Shown: positions 46,201 through 56,565, counted from the stretch's first letter. The stretch: DNA of 64,000 bases from Ferruginibacter sp. (GCA_025963635.1 JAOQAK010000055.1:186001-250000), one strand, 5' to 3'. Numbers and translations: made by a program. The notes: generated by a model from the sequence alone, not told the origin.

Positions 46201-47772
46201 TTATTTATACCGTTTCCCTTTCGGTGCCGCTTTAATTTTTTCCAACAATTCCGTTAACTCCTTCACCTTTTCGGGATGCTGGCTATAAAGATTATTGTCT
46301 TCATGTATATCTGTTTCGAGATTATACAACTGACCGGCGGGTTGGCCCATTGCCGGCTCTATGTTAACAGGAACGGTAAATCCTCCCGAACCAAGATTCG
46401 TAATTAATTTCCATGGCCCCTTCCGTATATCATAAAACCCCTTGGAAGAAATATTCACAATAGCTGGCTGTTCGGCAATTTGGGTAGATTTTCCCAAGAG
46501 CACCGGGAGAATGGAATAGCTATCCTCTGTATCAAAAACTGTAGAATGATTCCCGGTTAAATCGGCACAGGTCGCCATCAGGTTGGCAAGCGTTGTGGTT
46601 ACATTGCTGACGGCGTTAGGTTTTACATTACCCGGGTAACGCACAATAAATGGCACCCGGTGACCACCTTCAAAAGCATCTCCTTTCATGCCCCTGTATT
46701 CGCCGGCCGCGTTGTGGTTATACATTTGAACAAAATTGTCCCGCCAGTAAGGACCATTGTCGCTGGTAAACACGACCACAGTATTTTTCGAAAATCCCAT
46801 ACTATCCAACACACGTAATACTCTCCCCACGGCATCATCCAACTCCTGGATATAATCGCCATATTCACCGGCAAGTGATTTGCCCCGGTAGGCTGCACCG
46901 GGCACCCAGGGAGTATGTGGAGCAGGCATTGGAAAATAGAGAAAGAAAGGATTTTTCGCACCCGCCTGGCGCCTGATAAAATCAGTGGCTTTGTTTGTAA
47001 AGGCGGGCAACACATCGTAAAAATCAAAGGATGGTGTTTTCAGTCCTGCCCTCCAGAATGGTCCCGTATAGCCTGATTCCAGTTTATTGCCGGGAGTATA
47101 CCCTGAAAGCGATTCTGTTAATTGATCATTTTCAAGATAGCAATACGGAGGCATATCCAACGATGCAGGAAGCACAAAAGAATAATCGAACCCTTCGGTT
47201 CTTGGACCATGAACCGGCGCCCGGGTAAAATCGATTTGGTCTGGCTTCATTTCATCCGTAATGCCATATAAGTTGCCGTTATTAAAGGCTGGGTTGATTG
47301 AATCTTTGAAAGCATCTTTTGGCACCCAATCTAATCCCAAATGCCATTTGCCAACTACGGCTGTTTGATAAGATTTTGTTTTTAGCAACGCTGCAACGGT
47401 AGGCAATCCCTCTTCAATCAATGTTCTGCTATAACCCCGCAATACACCTACTTTAAGCCTGCTGCGCCATGGGTACCGGCCGGTAAGAATTGAATAACGG
47501 GAAGGTGTACATACAGAAGAAGTAGTGTGGGCATCCGTAAAGCGCATGCCCTGCTTTGCCAGCCTGTCGATATTGGGCGTATTTACTTTTGCCTGCGGGT
47601 TGTTAATGCCAACATCCCCATACCCCAGGTCATCGGCAAGAATATACACTATATTCGGCAAAGCCTTCTTACCCTGACCGGATAAAACTCCGCAGTTTAC
47701 TAGCATCACGGCGAACACCATTATAAAAAATCGCCAAAGACCAGGTATAAATATGTTGCGGTTTTGTTTCAT
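46201..47772 (-). CDS. Formylglycine-dependent sulfatase (S1 family, Cys type)
   Basis: 523 residues. The leader (about 10-34) may be a signal peptide or, at LVNCG (Cys27), a lipoprotein signal. The metal-binding start NIVYILADDLGYGDVG (Asp47/Asp48) and the sulfatase signature CTPSRYSILTG are intact; Cys88 would be converted to formylglycine by a maturase not found in this window. Further conserved motifs are GKWHLG and the VVVFTSDNGP metal segment. It should remove sulfate esters from a glycan, so at least part of the substrate is probably sulfated, or it acts on host-type decorations. It lies directly downstream of the LacI gene (26 bp), implying co-regulation. Confidence 0.93.
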   Translation of the reverse strand: MKQNRNIFIPGLWRFFIMVFAVMLVNCGVLSGQGKKALPNIVYILADDLGYGDVGINNPQAKVNTPNIDRLAKQGMRFTDAHTTSSVCTPSRYSILTGRYPWRSRLKVGVLRGYSRTLIEEGLPTVAALLKTKSYQTAVVGKWHLGLDWVPKDAFKDSINPAFNNGNLYGITDEMKPDQIDFTRAPVHGPRTEGFDYSFVLPASLDMPPYCYLENDQLTESLSGYTPGNKLESGYTGPFWRAGLKTPSFDFYDVLPAFTNKATDFIRRQAGAKNPFFLYFPMPAPHTPWVPGAAYRGKSLAGEYGDYIQELDDAVGRVLRVLDSMGFSKNTVVVFTSDNGPYWRDNFVQMYNHNAAGEYRGMKGDAFEGGHRVPFIVRYPGNVKPNAVSNVTTTLANLMATCADLTGNHSTVFDTEDSYSILPVLLGKSTQIAEQPAIVNISSKGFYDIRKGPWKLITNLGSGGFTVPVNIEPAMGQPAGQLYNLETDIHEDNNLYSQHPEKVKELTELLEKIKAAPKGKRYK

Positions 47773-47797
47773 CTTTTTTTATTTACATCAATTCGAA

Positions 47798-48850
47798 CTA
47801 ACGTCTCTGTAATATTTTTTTCGGACTTGAATTTCGTATTATAATTGTTGGCTTTATAGTTACTCCCGTCATCTCATCCATTTCGGGTTCACCATTAATA
47901 AGTTTTATTAAAAGTTCGATCGCACGTGTGCCTATTTCTCTTATTGGCTGAGCGGCGACTGTTATAGAAGGATTAAGCAATCTGAATAAATCATTGTCAT
48001 CAAAGCTGACGACCGCGATATCCATAGGAATTTTCAAATTACTTTCCTGGATCGCTTCTATACCCAAAACACCCAGGTCGTTGGTAGTAAAAAAAACTGC
48101 CTCCAGGTTAGGATTGTTGGCCAGGTATCTTTTTATTGCTGCTATTGTATCCAACCTGCTTTCACCGAAAGGGAATTTTAAGATCGTTTTGGCAGGAACT
48201 TTTAATTTAGCTGCACGCATTGCCTCCAAAAAACCATTTTCACGGCCTATCACATTCGACATTTGACTAACAACTGAAACAAGACCAATTTTTGAATAGC
48301 CATTGTTTACCAGGTGTGTGGTTAATTGAACCCCCCCGCTATAATTGTCCAGTATCACATGATTGGTTTCAATTCCAGGCATGATCCTGTCTAACAAAAC
48401 AAACGGAACATTCTCCTTTTTGAGTTTTGCTATCTCTTTAAAAAGACCGTGGGTAGCAGTAATAATAAAACCATCCACCGAACTGTTTTTCATCTTGTTA
48501 ATTAACTCCCTGGCTGTGGCATCGTTATTTTCTGTGCTGCTCAGGATCACGCTGTAGCCGTTTTTGTGCGCAGCTTTTCCAACCGTTTTGGCGATATTGG
48601 CAAAAAAGTAATTACCGATATCCTCCACAATCAATCCAATCGTTTTGGATTTACCCGTTCTAAGCAACCTGGCAGCGCTGTTGGGATTGAATCCTCTTTT
48701 TTCAATCAGGTCATTTACCTTTTTAACGGTAGCCGGACTGATGCTTTTTTCCTCACTTTTACCATTTACAACAAAGGAAACCGTGGTAATAGATAGATTC
48801 AACTCATCGGCTATATCCTTCATTGAAATCTTTTTACTACTGTTGATCAT
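47798..48850 (-). CDS. LacI-family transcriptional regulator of the PUL
   Basis: 350 residues. The N-terminal helix-turn-helix (about 8-55; ISMKDIADELNLSITTVSFVVNGK) and hinge (NPNSAARLLRTGKSKTIG) are classic LacI, followed by the periplasmic-binding-like effector domain with KTIGLIVEDIGNYFFA and the VPFVLLDRIMPG turn. Met10 is an alternative start. It is the only DNA-binding regulator in the carbohydrate locus and lies in its middle, between GH92 and the sulfatase. The identical 17-bp operator sites near susC and GH105 are its probable targets; no site was found at its own promoter. The effector is probably a sugar released by the encoded enzymes. Confidence 0.95.
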   Translation of the reverse strand: MINSSKKISMKDIADELNLSITTVSFVVNGKSEEKSISPATVKKVNDLIEKRGFNPNSAARLLRTGKSKTIGLIVEDIGNYFFANIAKTVGKAAHKNGYSVILSSTENNDATARELINKMKNSSVDGFIITATHGLFKEIAKLKKENVPFVLLDRIMPGIETNHVILDNYSGGVQLTTHLVNNGYSKIGLVSVVSQMSNVIGRENGFLEAMRAAKLKVPAKTILKFPFGESRLDTIAAIKRYLANNPNLEAVFFTTNDLGVLGIEAIQESNLKIPMDIAVVSFDDNDLFRLLNPSITVAAQPIREIGTRAIELLIKLINGEPEMDEMTGVTIKPTIIIRNSSPKKILQRR

Positions 48851-48877
48851 ATTATAATCCTTTTAAAGGGTATACGA

Positions 48878-49017
48878 TTAAAGTTTGAGGAGGTCATTGG
48901 ATGCTTTTTGCACCAGCAATTTATCTCCTGGCGTGTTGCTTACCGGTTTAGTATCATCAGTGGGTAAATAGTAACTCGTTATTTTTTTATTGATCCTGCT
49001 TTATTTGATCTGTTCAT
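48878..49017 (-). pseudogene. Frameshifted small ORF between GH92 and LacI
   Basis: An ATG at 49017 opens MNRSNKAGSIKK and hits a stop in an A7 run (48982-48988). Shifting frame at that run continues ITSYYLPTDDTKPVSNTPGD then KLLVQKASNDLLKL to a stop at 48878-48880. The total, 140 bases, is one short of a 47-codon gene. The tail reads like real protein. It may be a decayed small gene, or the run may vary in length in the population. Confidence 0.3.
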
Positions 49018-49038
49018 TTTTACAAATGCTTGCCTTGG

Positions 49039-51426
49039 TTATTTTGCTGATGACATGGAAGGTGGGGACATTTTTAAATCACTTCCCCACGATTTATTTG
49101 GTTGTTGCCCCATTTGTAAAATCAGCCGCCCGCCTTTCACCAATGTTTCATGCCAAAACCATGGCTGGTTTAATGCCTTTCCATTTAGTATTGCGGATTG
49201 TATATAAAAATTTTTAGGGCCATTATTTTTAGTGATGATCTCAAATTGCTTTCCCTGGTAATATTTCGGATTCAGGTGAATGGTGATTTTATTAAAGATG
49301 GGGCTACCGATTTCATAAAACGGTTTTTGTGAAGTCCCGCCATTTGTTGAGAACAATCCAATTTTCATCAAAACTGCAAGCGATCCCATAAGGCCCTGGT
49401 CTTCATCGCCACTGTATCCTTTTTGCGGCGAGATGCCGCTATATACCGAATCGATCAATTGCCTGGTCCAGTATTGTGTAAGCCAGGGCTTACCTGCGTA
49501 GTTAAATAAGAACGGAGTTTCCATACATGGCTGGTTACCGTAGTTGATGTAAACCCTTCTAAGCAATTCCTGGTCATTGGGGTTTTCTGATTTCCCGGAA
49601 ACAAAACCATGTTCCCTGGCTTTTGTAAATGATTCATTGAGTTTGTTTGTAAAAACTCCCGGGCCTCCCATCAATTCAATCAATCCTTTCACATCATGCG
49701 GTACAAACCAGGTGTACTGTGCGGCATTGCCTTCTACCCATCCATGTTCATACTGCAGAATATCAACAGGATTCGCCCATTTGCCCGTGCTGTCCTTCAC
49801 CCACATCCAACCAATATCTTTATTAAAAATATTTTTGTAATTCTGTGCACGCTTGCTGAATAAAAGATAATCATCTTTTTTACCCAATGCATTTGCCATC
49901 TGGCCAAGGGCATAATCCTGGTAGGCATATTCAAGTGTTTGGGCAGATCCATCCTGGTGGTAACCATATTTAATTTTATCCAGCGGATAAGGCACATAAC
50001 CCAGTTCCATATACGCTTCAATACCTCCTCCTTTAAAAGTATTATGTTCATAACCCGCCTTGCTCATCATTCCTCCCGGGAAATGATCTTTGCGCATTCC
50101 TTCATATGCCTTATTTACATCAAAGCCACGGATACCCTTCATATAGGCACTTACAATAAAAGGTGTTACGGCAGCCCCCGTCATTACATAAGTATAGTTA
50201 CCTCCTGACGGGCCACGGGGAATCAATCCACCATTCTTGTATATTTCTAAAAAGGCGTTGATAAAAGATTCCGTTACTTCAGGATAAACAAGGTGCCAAA
50301 GTGTATTGATCGACCATTGGGCACCCCAAAAGGAGTCTGAATTGTATTCATTAAATAGCGGTGTCCCATTTGCATCCAGCGGGATTTGCCGAACGGCTGG
50401 TTTTACACCGGTGTTATCAATATAAGTACCACTGACATCACTTACGATACGCCTTCCCTGCAGTGCATGCCAGAGATCAGTATAAAAACGGCGCTGCTCC
50501 GTTAGTGTGCCACCTTCCACTTCAATTCTGCCCAACCATTCGTTCCATTCTCTGGCAGATTCCTTTACCACACGATTAAAATCCCAATGTGGTAATTCAG
50601 CCCGCAGGTTCCGATTTGCTTCCTCAACACTAACATAAGAAATGGCTATTTTCATTTGCCTGGTTTCGTTGGCAACAGTTGTAAAACCAAGGTAAACGCC
50701 CGTATGTTCGCCGGCAATGCTGTTTTGTACGGGAATGATTTTACCATTTTGCCAGCCGCCAAAACTTTCAAATGGTTTATCAAATTCAGCTACAAAATAA
50801 ATCGTTATCGGCCGGGGCCTTCTTACCGTTGCCGCCATCGTCACCTCACCTTCAATCGCATGCTCATCTACTTTTTTAACACTGGCGCTTTGTGTTGCAG
50901 AAGATCCCAACACCGTTGTAAAATCGAAAAGGATATTGGCTGGGCCAGCTTTCATAAAAGTGTACCTATGAAAGCCTACTCTGTTGGTAGAAGTTAATTC
51001 CGCGGTAATATTATAATCCTTCAATACTACCTTGTGATAACCGGGCCTGGCAACCTCTTGCTTATGGGAATAAGAAGAGCCATACATTGAAGGACCTAAA
51101 TGCCCTCTAAAGGCGCCGGTGGTGGGTAGTACCGGTATGCCTGCCATTTCCCAGCAATGAATATGACTAAAGCATTTGATAGTGTCTTTATTATAACGGT
51201 AGCCCGCATTCCATACACCGTCCAATTCCATATCGGGACTAAGATTGACCATTCCAAAAGGCCTGGAGGCAGAACTGAAATAAAAGAATCTCGAATTGGC
51301 AGCATCCACCATTGGTTCTACCAGGTCTGTTTTTGCTTGCTTATAACTACTCACTCTTTGGGCAAAAACACCGGTGGTATTTGTTAAGAAAATGGCAGTA
51401 AACAGAACTAATTTTTCAAAGCGCAT
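49039..51426 (-). CDS. GH92 family alpha-mannosidase, second subtype
   Basis: 795 residues with a signal peptide (about 1-22). The N-terminal domain has TDLVEPMVDAANSRFFYFS and FGMVNLSPDMELDGVWNAGY, and the catalytic half keeps Glu565 in WVEGNAAQYTWFVPHD and Asp674/Asp676 in GYSGDEDQGLMGSL. The last motif is diverged from the usual GDEDxGQMSAW (seen in the other GH92 here), which predicts a different linkage or aglycone preference. It is the first gene after SusCD in transcription order but is separated from susD by a very strong hairpin at 51619-51666, so its mRNA level may be lower than susCD or it may have its own promoter within 51427-51610. Confidence 0.93.
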   Translation of the reverse strand: MRFEKLVLFTAIFLTNTTGVFAQRVSSYKQAKTDLVEPMVDAANSRFFYFSSASRPFGMVNLSPDMELDGVWNAGYRYNKDTIKCFSHIHCWEMAGIPVLPTTGAFRGHLGPSMYGSSYSHKQEVARPGYHKVVLKDYNITAELTSTNRVGFHRYTFMKAGPANILFDFTTVLGSSATQSASVKKVDEHAIEGEVTMAATVRRPRPITIYFVAEFDKPFESFGGWQNGKIIPVQNSIAGEHTGVYLGFTTVANETRQMKIAISYVSVEEANRNLRAELPHWDFNRVVKESAREWNEWLGRIEVEGGTLTEQRRFYTDLWHALQGRRIVSDVSGTYIDNTGVKPAVRQIPLDANGTPLFNEYNSDSFWGAQWSINTLWHLVYPEVTESFINAFLEIYKNGGLIPRGPSGGNYTYVMTGAAVTPFIVSAYMKGIRGFDVNKAYEGMRKDHFPGGMMSKAGYEHNTFKGGGIEAYMELGYVPYPLDKIKYGYHQDGSAQTLEYAYQDYALGQMANALGKKDDYLLFSKRAQNYKNIFNKDIGWMWVKDSTGKWANPVDILQYEHGWVEGNAAQYTWFVPHDVKGLIELMGGPGVFTNKLNESFTKAREHGFVSGKSENPNDQELLRRVYINYGNQPCMETPFLFNYAGKPWLTQYWTRQLIDSVYSGISPQKGYSGDEDQGLMGSLAVLMKIGLFSTNGGTSQKPFYEIGSPIFNKITIHLNPKYYQGKQFEIITKNNGPKNFYIQSAILNGKALNQPWFWHETLVKGGRLILQMGQQPNKSWGSDLKMSPPSMSSAK

Positions 51427-51618
51427 AATTGTTCACTTTTAATTCTTTCTTTGTGGGAATAACCTGGTTTTAGCACTAAAATTCTACAACCTAATCCTCC
51501 AAAATATCATCAATAATGTAAAATGCAAGAGGTTGCATAGTTTTACCGGGTGGGCTTCAACACTCCCATTTATCACTTACCCTTAATGAAAAGATTATCT
51601 TAAAATAATATAAAAATA

Positions 51619-51666
51619 AAAGGATTTGTTCAGAAGCGTTATGATCCCTTACTGAACAAATCCTTT
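51619..51666 (-). terminator. Perfect 15-bp hairpin after susD
   Basis: Arms 51652-51666 (ctgaacaaatccttt) and 51619-51633 (aaaggatttgttcag) pair without mismatch over 15 bp, with an 18-base loop. On minus the stem is followed by a T-rich stretch. It lies 14 bp past the susD stop and should end or process the susCD transcript, a common way to keep susCD above the enzyme genes. Confidence 0.85.
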
Positions 51667-51680
51667 GTTTCTATTCATTT

Positions 51681-53555
51681 TTAATAGCCAAGGTTTTGTG
51701 TCATAGCAGGAAAAGACAAGTCAATTTCACTTTGTGGAATTGGCCTTAAATAATGTATATCCTTAATGCTGTTACTTTTCGCAGCCCATGGATTGTACTT
51801 CATCACCCGCTCAATTAATTTGCCGGTTCTCTTTAAATCGAACCACCTGTTATATTCTCCCAGTAACTCCCTTGCTCTTTCGTCGAGGATGAGGTCTATT
51901 GTAATATTGCTTGCGGTGGCACGATAAGAAACTGCTTCCAGTGATTTAATATTTTCAGGAAACTTTGCACATTTAGGATCCGTACCGGAATTGGTACCTA
52001 AAGCACGGTCTAAAATTTTATTATAGTATACTTCAGCACCACCTAATTTTCCACCGGTCGCGCCTTTTACGATAGCTTCAGCTGCTATTAAATAAGCTTC
52101 AGCAGAACGGAAGATTGCTTCATTGAATGTGCCATAAGCATCTCCGTAGGCGATACCGGGCTGCCAAAATTTCCACATGTTAGGCTCTCCTGAAGGAAAA
52201 CCACTCACACCAACCCCATTCACGATGTTATAACCACCTCCCCACTCATCGCCATTTACTACAGAATATTTCCTGGTGCCCCCCATATCAACTCCCCTTT
52301 CATCAGGAGTAGTGGCAGGTTTATTCCAGGGCCGGAAATAGACAACAGTATCACCAACTTTAATATCAATTTTTAGATTGGGGTTTACCAATGGTAATGG
52401 CTTAAACCCCGTTACAGCCAATAATGCATAACCTACTTCTAAAAAATTATGATCATACCTGCTATCCATTGCAGGATCATACATACGGTATATAGAAGGC
52501 CCCAATGGATAAATCGGTTGAGAGCGGTTATAGTCGGTTGTTCTGCCTTTTGTTCCGGGGAAACCTTCACCGCCTCCACCGAAAACAGAATGCAAATTAT
52601 TACCCCCGGCCGCATCCGGTGCAAATGCTGCATCAGTTTTATTGGTCAATACATCAGGATTGTACTGCACCGCGAAAACGATCTCAGCATTTTTATCATT
52701 CTGTGTTCCTGTATATTGAGTGAGTGGGTTTTTACTCCTTGTTGGAAACAGGTCTTTGTATTTTGCAGCCAGTGGATACGCATCAATGATCTTATCAGCA
52801 TATTGCAGCGCCAATGTAAAATCAGCATTAGAGCCACCCAGCACGCCTTTAAAATTCCAGCCACGGGTTAAATATACACGGGACAGCAAAAATTGAACAG
52901 TACCTTTTGTAATTCGTCCGTAATTAGATGCCACCACCGGAAGTTTGGATTCAGCGTCCAGTAAGTCGGCTATGATTTGTTTATAAACATCCGCTGAAGG
53001 CACCCTTGTTGCTTCTTTGCTTGCACTTTGGGTTTCTTTCAAAGGCATGGGAACATCGCCCCATTGCTGAACTAAATAAAAGAGTGTGAGGGCTCTTAAA
53101 AACTTAGCTTCTGATACCCTGGTATTTTTCAGCGCCTCTGCCATCGTGGTGATGTCATCTGCACGACCGATGGCTGTGTTGACACGGCCAAGTTCTGCGT
53201 ACAACAAAGTCCACAAACTTCTGAAGTCATCCAAAGATGCATTTAGGCCAACATCATACTGGTTTAATGAACCTGCATTGGCCGGTGCTGTTGAAAATTT
53301 TGGGTCGCCATATCCACCCGGAGTAAATATATCCGTACCATTCAATACCAGTTGGCGGGACTGGTGGATATTTCTTAATAAAGGATAGCAAGCCCTGACC
53401 AAATCCTCAAAACCAGCTTCCGTTTTATAATAAACGTCGGTAGTGAGTGTAGTAACAGGGTTTTCATTTAGGAAATCCTTTTTGCAGCCCGAGACAAACA
53501 AGCCCATAAAGGCAACGGCTATGGCAGTAGATCGTATATTTATTATTGATTTCAT
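51681..53555 (-). CDS. susD: SusD/RagB family outer-membrane glycan-binding lipoprotein
   Basis: 624 residues. The leader (MKSIINIRSTAIAVAFMGLFVSGC) has a lipobox VSGC with lipidated Cys24. The N-terminal SusD-like domain contains the VYYKTEAGFEDLVRACYPLL segment and repeated TPR helices (VSEAKFLRALTLFYLVQQWGDVP), and the C-terminal RagB part ends with YNRWFDLKRTGKLIERV and HYLRPIPQSEI, the most recognisable family motif. It should sit on the cell surface as the lid of the SusC transporter. The gene follows susC by 22 bp, the typical arrangement. Downstream is a strong hairpin. The bound glycan cannot be deduced. Confidence 0.97.
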   Translation of the reverse strand: MKSIINIRSTAIAVAFMGLFVSGCKKDFLNENPVTTLTTDVYYKTEAGFEDLVRACYPLLRNIHQSRQLVLNGTDIFTPGGYGDPKFSTAPANAGSLNQYDVGLNASLDDFRSLWTLLYAELGRVNTAIGRADDITTMAEALKNTRVSEAKFLRALTLFYLVQQWGDVPMPLKETQSASKEATRVPSADVYKQIIADLLDAESKLPVVASNYGRITKGTVQFLLSRVYLTRGWNFKGVLGGSNADFTLALQYADKIIDAYPLAAKYKDLFPTRSKNPLTQYTGTQNDKNAEIVFAVQYNPDVLTNKTDAAFAPDAAGGNNLHSVFGGGGEGFPGTKGRTTDYNRSQPIYPLGPSIYRMYDPAMDSRYDHNFLEVGYALLAVTGFKPLPLVNPNLKIDIKVGDTVVYFRPWNKPATTPDERGVDMGGTRKYSVVNGDEWGGGYNIVNGVGVSGFPSGEPNMWKFWQPGIAYGDAYGTFNEAIFRSAEAYLIAAEAIVKGATGGKLGGAEVYYNKILDRALGTNSGTDPKCAKFPENIKSLEAVSYRATASNITIDLILDERARELLGEYNRWFDLKRTGKLIERVMKYNPWAAKSNSIKDIHYLRPIPQSEIDLSFPAMTQNLGY

Positions 53556-53577
53556 TGTTGTTTGTTTTAGTAAGAAT

Positions 53578-56565
53578 TTAGAAACTGATATTTACGCCCA
53601 AAGTATAAATTGCTACCGGCACATCATCCTGGTAAATTGCCGAATTGAATTCCGGGTCAAATCCAACATAGTTGCTAAAAATAAAAGGGTTTGAAACCTG
53701 CGCATAAATACGGGCATTGGAGATCTTCCATTTATCCATCCGTTTTTTTGGTAAGGTGAACCCTAAAGTAATATCAGAAACTCTTAAAAAACTTGCATCC
53801 TGGTAGTTGATTGCACTTCTATACGGGTTGGCCGCAAAAGGTGAAAAATAAGTATTTGAAGGATTGTCAATTCTCCAATAATCCAATGAAGCCAAAGAAT
53901 TATAACGGTTGCCCAATTCACCGAAAGTTCCCGATAAAGTGGAATTGCTATACTGCACTCCATTCCTGTAATAGAGAAAGAAAGAGAAATCAAAGTTTTT
54001 ATAATTGAAACGGTTGGTAACTCCTAATAACCATTTTGGCAACTGGGTACCTAGTATTGTTCTGTCGTCAATATTATTTGTTGAAGAAATCTGGCCATCA
54101 TTATTTTGATCAACCACTTTTACGGAGCCTGGTACTTGTTTGTAACCTTTTGCAGCATTGGAATCAGCAAGTTGCCAAATTCCGGCAAACTGGTAATCAA
54201 AATTGGTCCTGATTGGATATCCTACAAAAAGTTTATTTCCTTTATCAACCGTTTGTCCTTCACCATATAATTCGAGCAGTTTGTTATTATTTTTTGTAAA
54301 TGCGAAAGTGGTGTTCCAGGTAAAATCCTTCTTCGAAATATTGAGTGTATTGAGGGTTAGTTCAATGCCTTTGTTTTCGATCTCCCCTACATTGGCAATT
54401 ACCTGGTTGAAGCCTGTTGCTGTTGGAATTTTTTGATTCAGAATCAAGTCAACCGTTTTTCTTTTATATACTTCAACCGACGCTGCAATGCGATTGTTAA
54501 AGAATCCGAAATCAAGACCTAAATTAAGCTCCTTGCTTCTCTCCCATTTCAAAGATTTATTGGCAAGATTTAATGGTGCAAATCCATTAGCAGCAGTACC
54601 ATCAAAATCATAACCTGTATTTAATAAACTCGCTTGTGTACTGTAAGGAGTCACGGTAGAGTTACCCACTTCACCATAACTAACCCTCAATTTCAGGTTA
54701 GAAAAAACATCCAATTTTTCAATAAATTTTTCTTCATTCATTCTCCATGCCAAAGCTACTGAAGGAAAAAATGCCCATTTATTGCCTTCAGCAAGTTGGG
54801 AAGCTCCATCCGAACGCCCGGTTACTGTCAACAAATATTTATCATCATACGAATAGTTGATCCTACCCATAAAAGAAAGCAGGGACCGCTCCGTAAGGGT
54901 ACTTCCCTGTGCTGTAATGGTGCCGGTATTTAAAGCGTACCAATATGAATTATAAGGTAAATCTTTCACCGCAATGGTATAGGTTTCATCCCTTTGATAA
55001 AAGGCACTTTGCAAACCGGTGACATTGAATTTATGTTTGCCAAAGTCTTGCTTATAGGTAAGAATATTATCAATGGTATAATTTCCTGATGTTCTGCTGT
55101 CAAACTGTGTTCTTGGTTTGGTGCCGATCTGTGATTTTGACCATTGACCTCTCCAGTCTCCTACTCTTTGATTGGCATAGGATCCTGAAATTGAAGAACG
55201 AAAGCTCAAGCCTTTCAATAAAGACACTTCAGCATAAACATTGCTCATTAATGTGGTTGTGGTAGTTTGAAGCTTTGACTGCGTTGGGTCAATATCATTC
55301 AATGGGTTGGGCACTTGTTTGTCATTGATGCCCATCCAGTAAGCATAGTCGTCAATTGCAAAATCGGAGTTTTGGCTTGGATTAGAAAGGTCCTTGAAAT
55401 AAACAGTTCCGGTAGGTCTTGCCCTGAATGCACCACGCAAAGATTCCTGGTCGCCCCAGTTTTGATCACTGTAAGTAAGGTAGGATGTAAAACCAACTTT
55501 GAATCTTTCTCCCAACTTGCTATCCAAACCCGCATTTACATTGTATCGTTTATAACCTGTATACCGCACATTTCCATCCTCATTCAAATAACCGCCCGAA
55601 AAGCGATAGGTACTCTTATCACTTCCGCCTGAAACACTCACGTTATGGCTTGTTTGAAGACCCGGATCTGTAATTAGATCTACCCAATCGGCTGTTTTGC
55701 CGGCATCAATATTTGCAGTTTCAGCAATTGTGAAAACTGTTGGCGATAGTCCGGCAGCAATCCTGTCTGTATACGTTAATTTATAATATTGCGGTGTAGT
55801 CATTAGCTCAGGCACATGGGCCAACCGCTTCATTCCCACATAGCCATCATAGTTCACTTTAGCCTTGCCTACAATGCCTTTTTTGGTTGTAACAATCACT
55901 ACCCCATTTGCTCCACGGGCACCATAAATTGATGTGGAAGAAGCATCTTTTAATACATCCATTGATTGAATATCATTTGGGTTGAGGCTATTGAGGTCGC
56001 CGCCCATCAATCCGTCAATAACAACCAATGGTTGTGTAGAGTTATTGATCGTATTCTCCCCACGGATCGTAATGCTATATGGAGCACCCGGCCGGTTGCT
56101 TGCTTTGGTAACAGTAGCACCAGCTACCTGTCCCTGGATTGCCTTGGCAGCAAGTACGGGATTGGCCCTTACAATATCTTTTGATTGAACTGAAGAAAGC
56201 GCCCCGGTAAGATCACGCTTCTTTCGTTCGCCATAGCCCACTACCACCACATCTTCCATGGATTTGTTTTCCAGAATGAGTTTGACGGCTACGGTGTTTT
56301 GTTTGGTAACGGTTATGTCCTGGCTAACAAAACCGATGGATTTAATAACGAGGATTTGAGTACCATTTGCCGGAACACTAATAGAAAATTTTCCATCAGT
56401 ATCCGTCACTGTACCTTTGGAACTACCCTTTAGGGTAACACTTGCACCGGCCATATTATCACCGGTTTCATTGTTTGATACCTGGCCCGTAACCTGGCGG
56501 GTTTGGGCCCATGTTGTGCTTAATAACAAGCAGAAGAGGAAAGAAAGCAGGAAGACTTTTTTCAT
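53578..56565 (-). CDS. susC: SusC/RagA family TonB-linked outer-membrane transporter
   Basis: Start at 56565 (MKKVFLLSFLFCLLLSTTWAQ) gives 995 residues; the frame runs to 56658 but that leader is implausible. Order: signal peptide, carboxypeptidase-regulatory-like domain (about 22-100, VTGQVSNNETGDNMAGASV), a TonB-box-like VVVVGYGERKKRDLTGALSS, plug (about 110-235; ASSTSIYGARGANGVVIVTT) and the outer-membrane barrel with a C-terminal aromatic end (YTLGVNISF). It imports oligosaccharides together with SusD. The promoter carries a LacI-type operator (56709-56725) about 145 bp upstream and a 23-bp palindrome in between. No anti-sigma/ECF pair is present, consistent with the lack of the N-terminal signalling extension. 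Confidence 0.97.
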   Translation of the reverse strand: MKKVFLLSFLFCLLLSTTWAQTRQVTGQVSNNETGDNMAGASVTLKGSSKGTVTDTDGKFSISVPANGTQILVIKSIGFVSQDITVTKQNTVAVKLILENKSMEDVVVVGYGERKKRDLTGALSSVQSKDIVRANPVLAAKAIQGQVAGATVTKASNRPGAPYSITIRGENTINNSTQPLVVIDGLMGGDLNSLNPNDIQSMDVLKDASSTSIYGARGANGVVIVTTKKGIVGKAKVNYDGYVGMKRLAHVPELMTTPQYYKLTYTDRIAAGLSPTVFTIAETANIDAGKTADWVDLITDPGLQTSHNVSVSGGSDKSTYRFSGGYLNEDGNVRYTGYKRYNVNAGLDSKLGERFKVGFTSYLTYSDQNWGDQESLRGAFRARPTGTVYFKDLSNPSQNSDFAIDDYAYWMGINDKQVPNPLNDIDPTQSKLQTTTTTLMSNVYAEVSLLKGLSFRSSISGSYANQRVGDWRGQWSKSQIGTKPRTQFDSRTSGNYTIDNILTYKQDFGKHKFNVTGLQSAFYQRDETYTIAVKDLPYNSYWYALNTGTITAQGSTLTERSLLSFMGRINYSYDDKYLLTVTGRSDGASQLAEGNKWAFFPSVALAWRMNEEKFIEKLDVFSNLKLRVSYGEVGNSTVTPYSTQASLLNTGYDFDGTAANGFAPLNLANKSLKWERSKELNLGLDFGFFNNRIAASVEVYKRKTVDLILNQKIPTATGFNQVIANVGEIENKGIELTLNTLNISKKDFTWNTTFAFTKNNNKLLELYGEGQTVDKGNKLFVGYPIRTNFDYQFAGIWQLADSNAAKGYKQVPGSVKVVDQNNDGQISSTNNIDDRTILGTQLPKWLLGVTNRFNYKNFDFSFFLYYRNGVQYSNSTLSGTFGELGNRYNSLASLDYWRIDNPSNTYFSPFAANPYRSAINYQDASFLRVSDITLGFTLPKKRMDKWKISNARIYAQVSNPFIFSNYVGFDPEFNSAIYQDDVPVAIYTLGVNISF

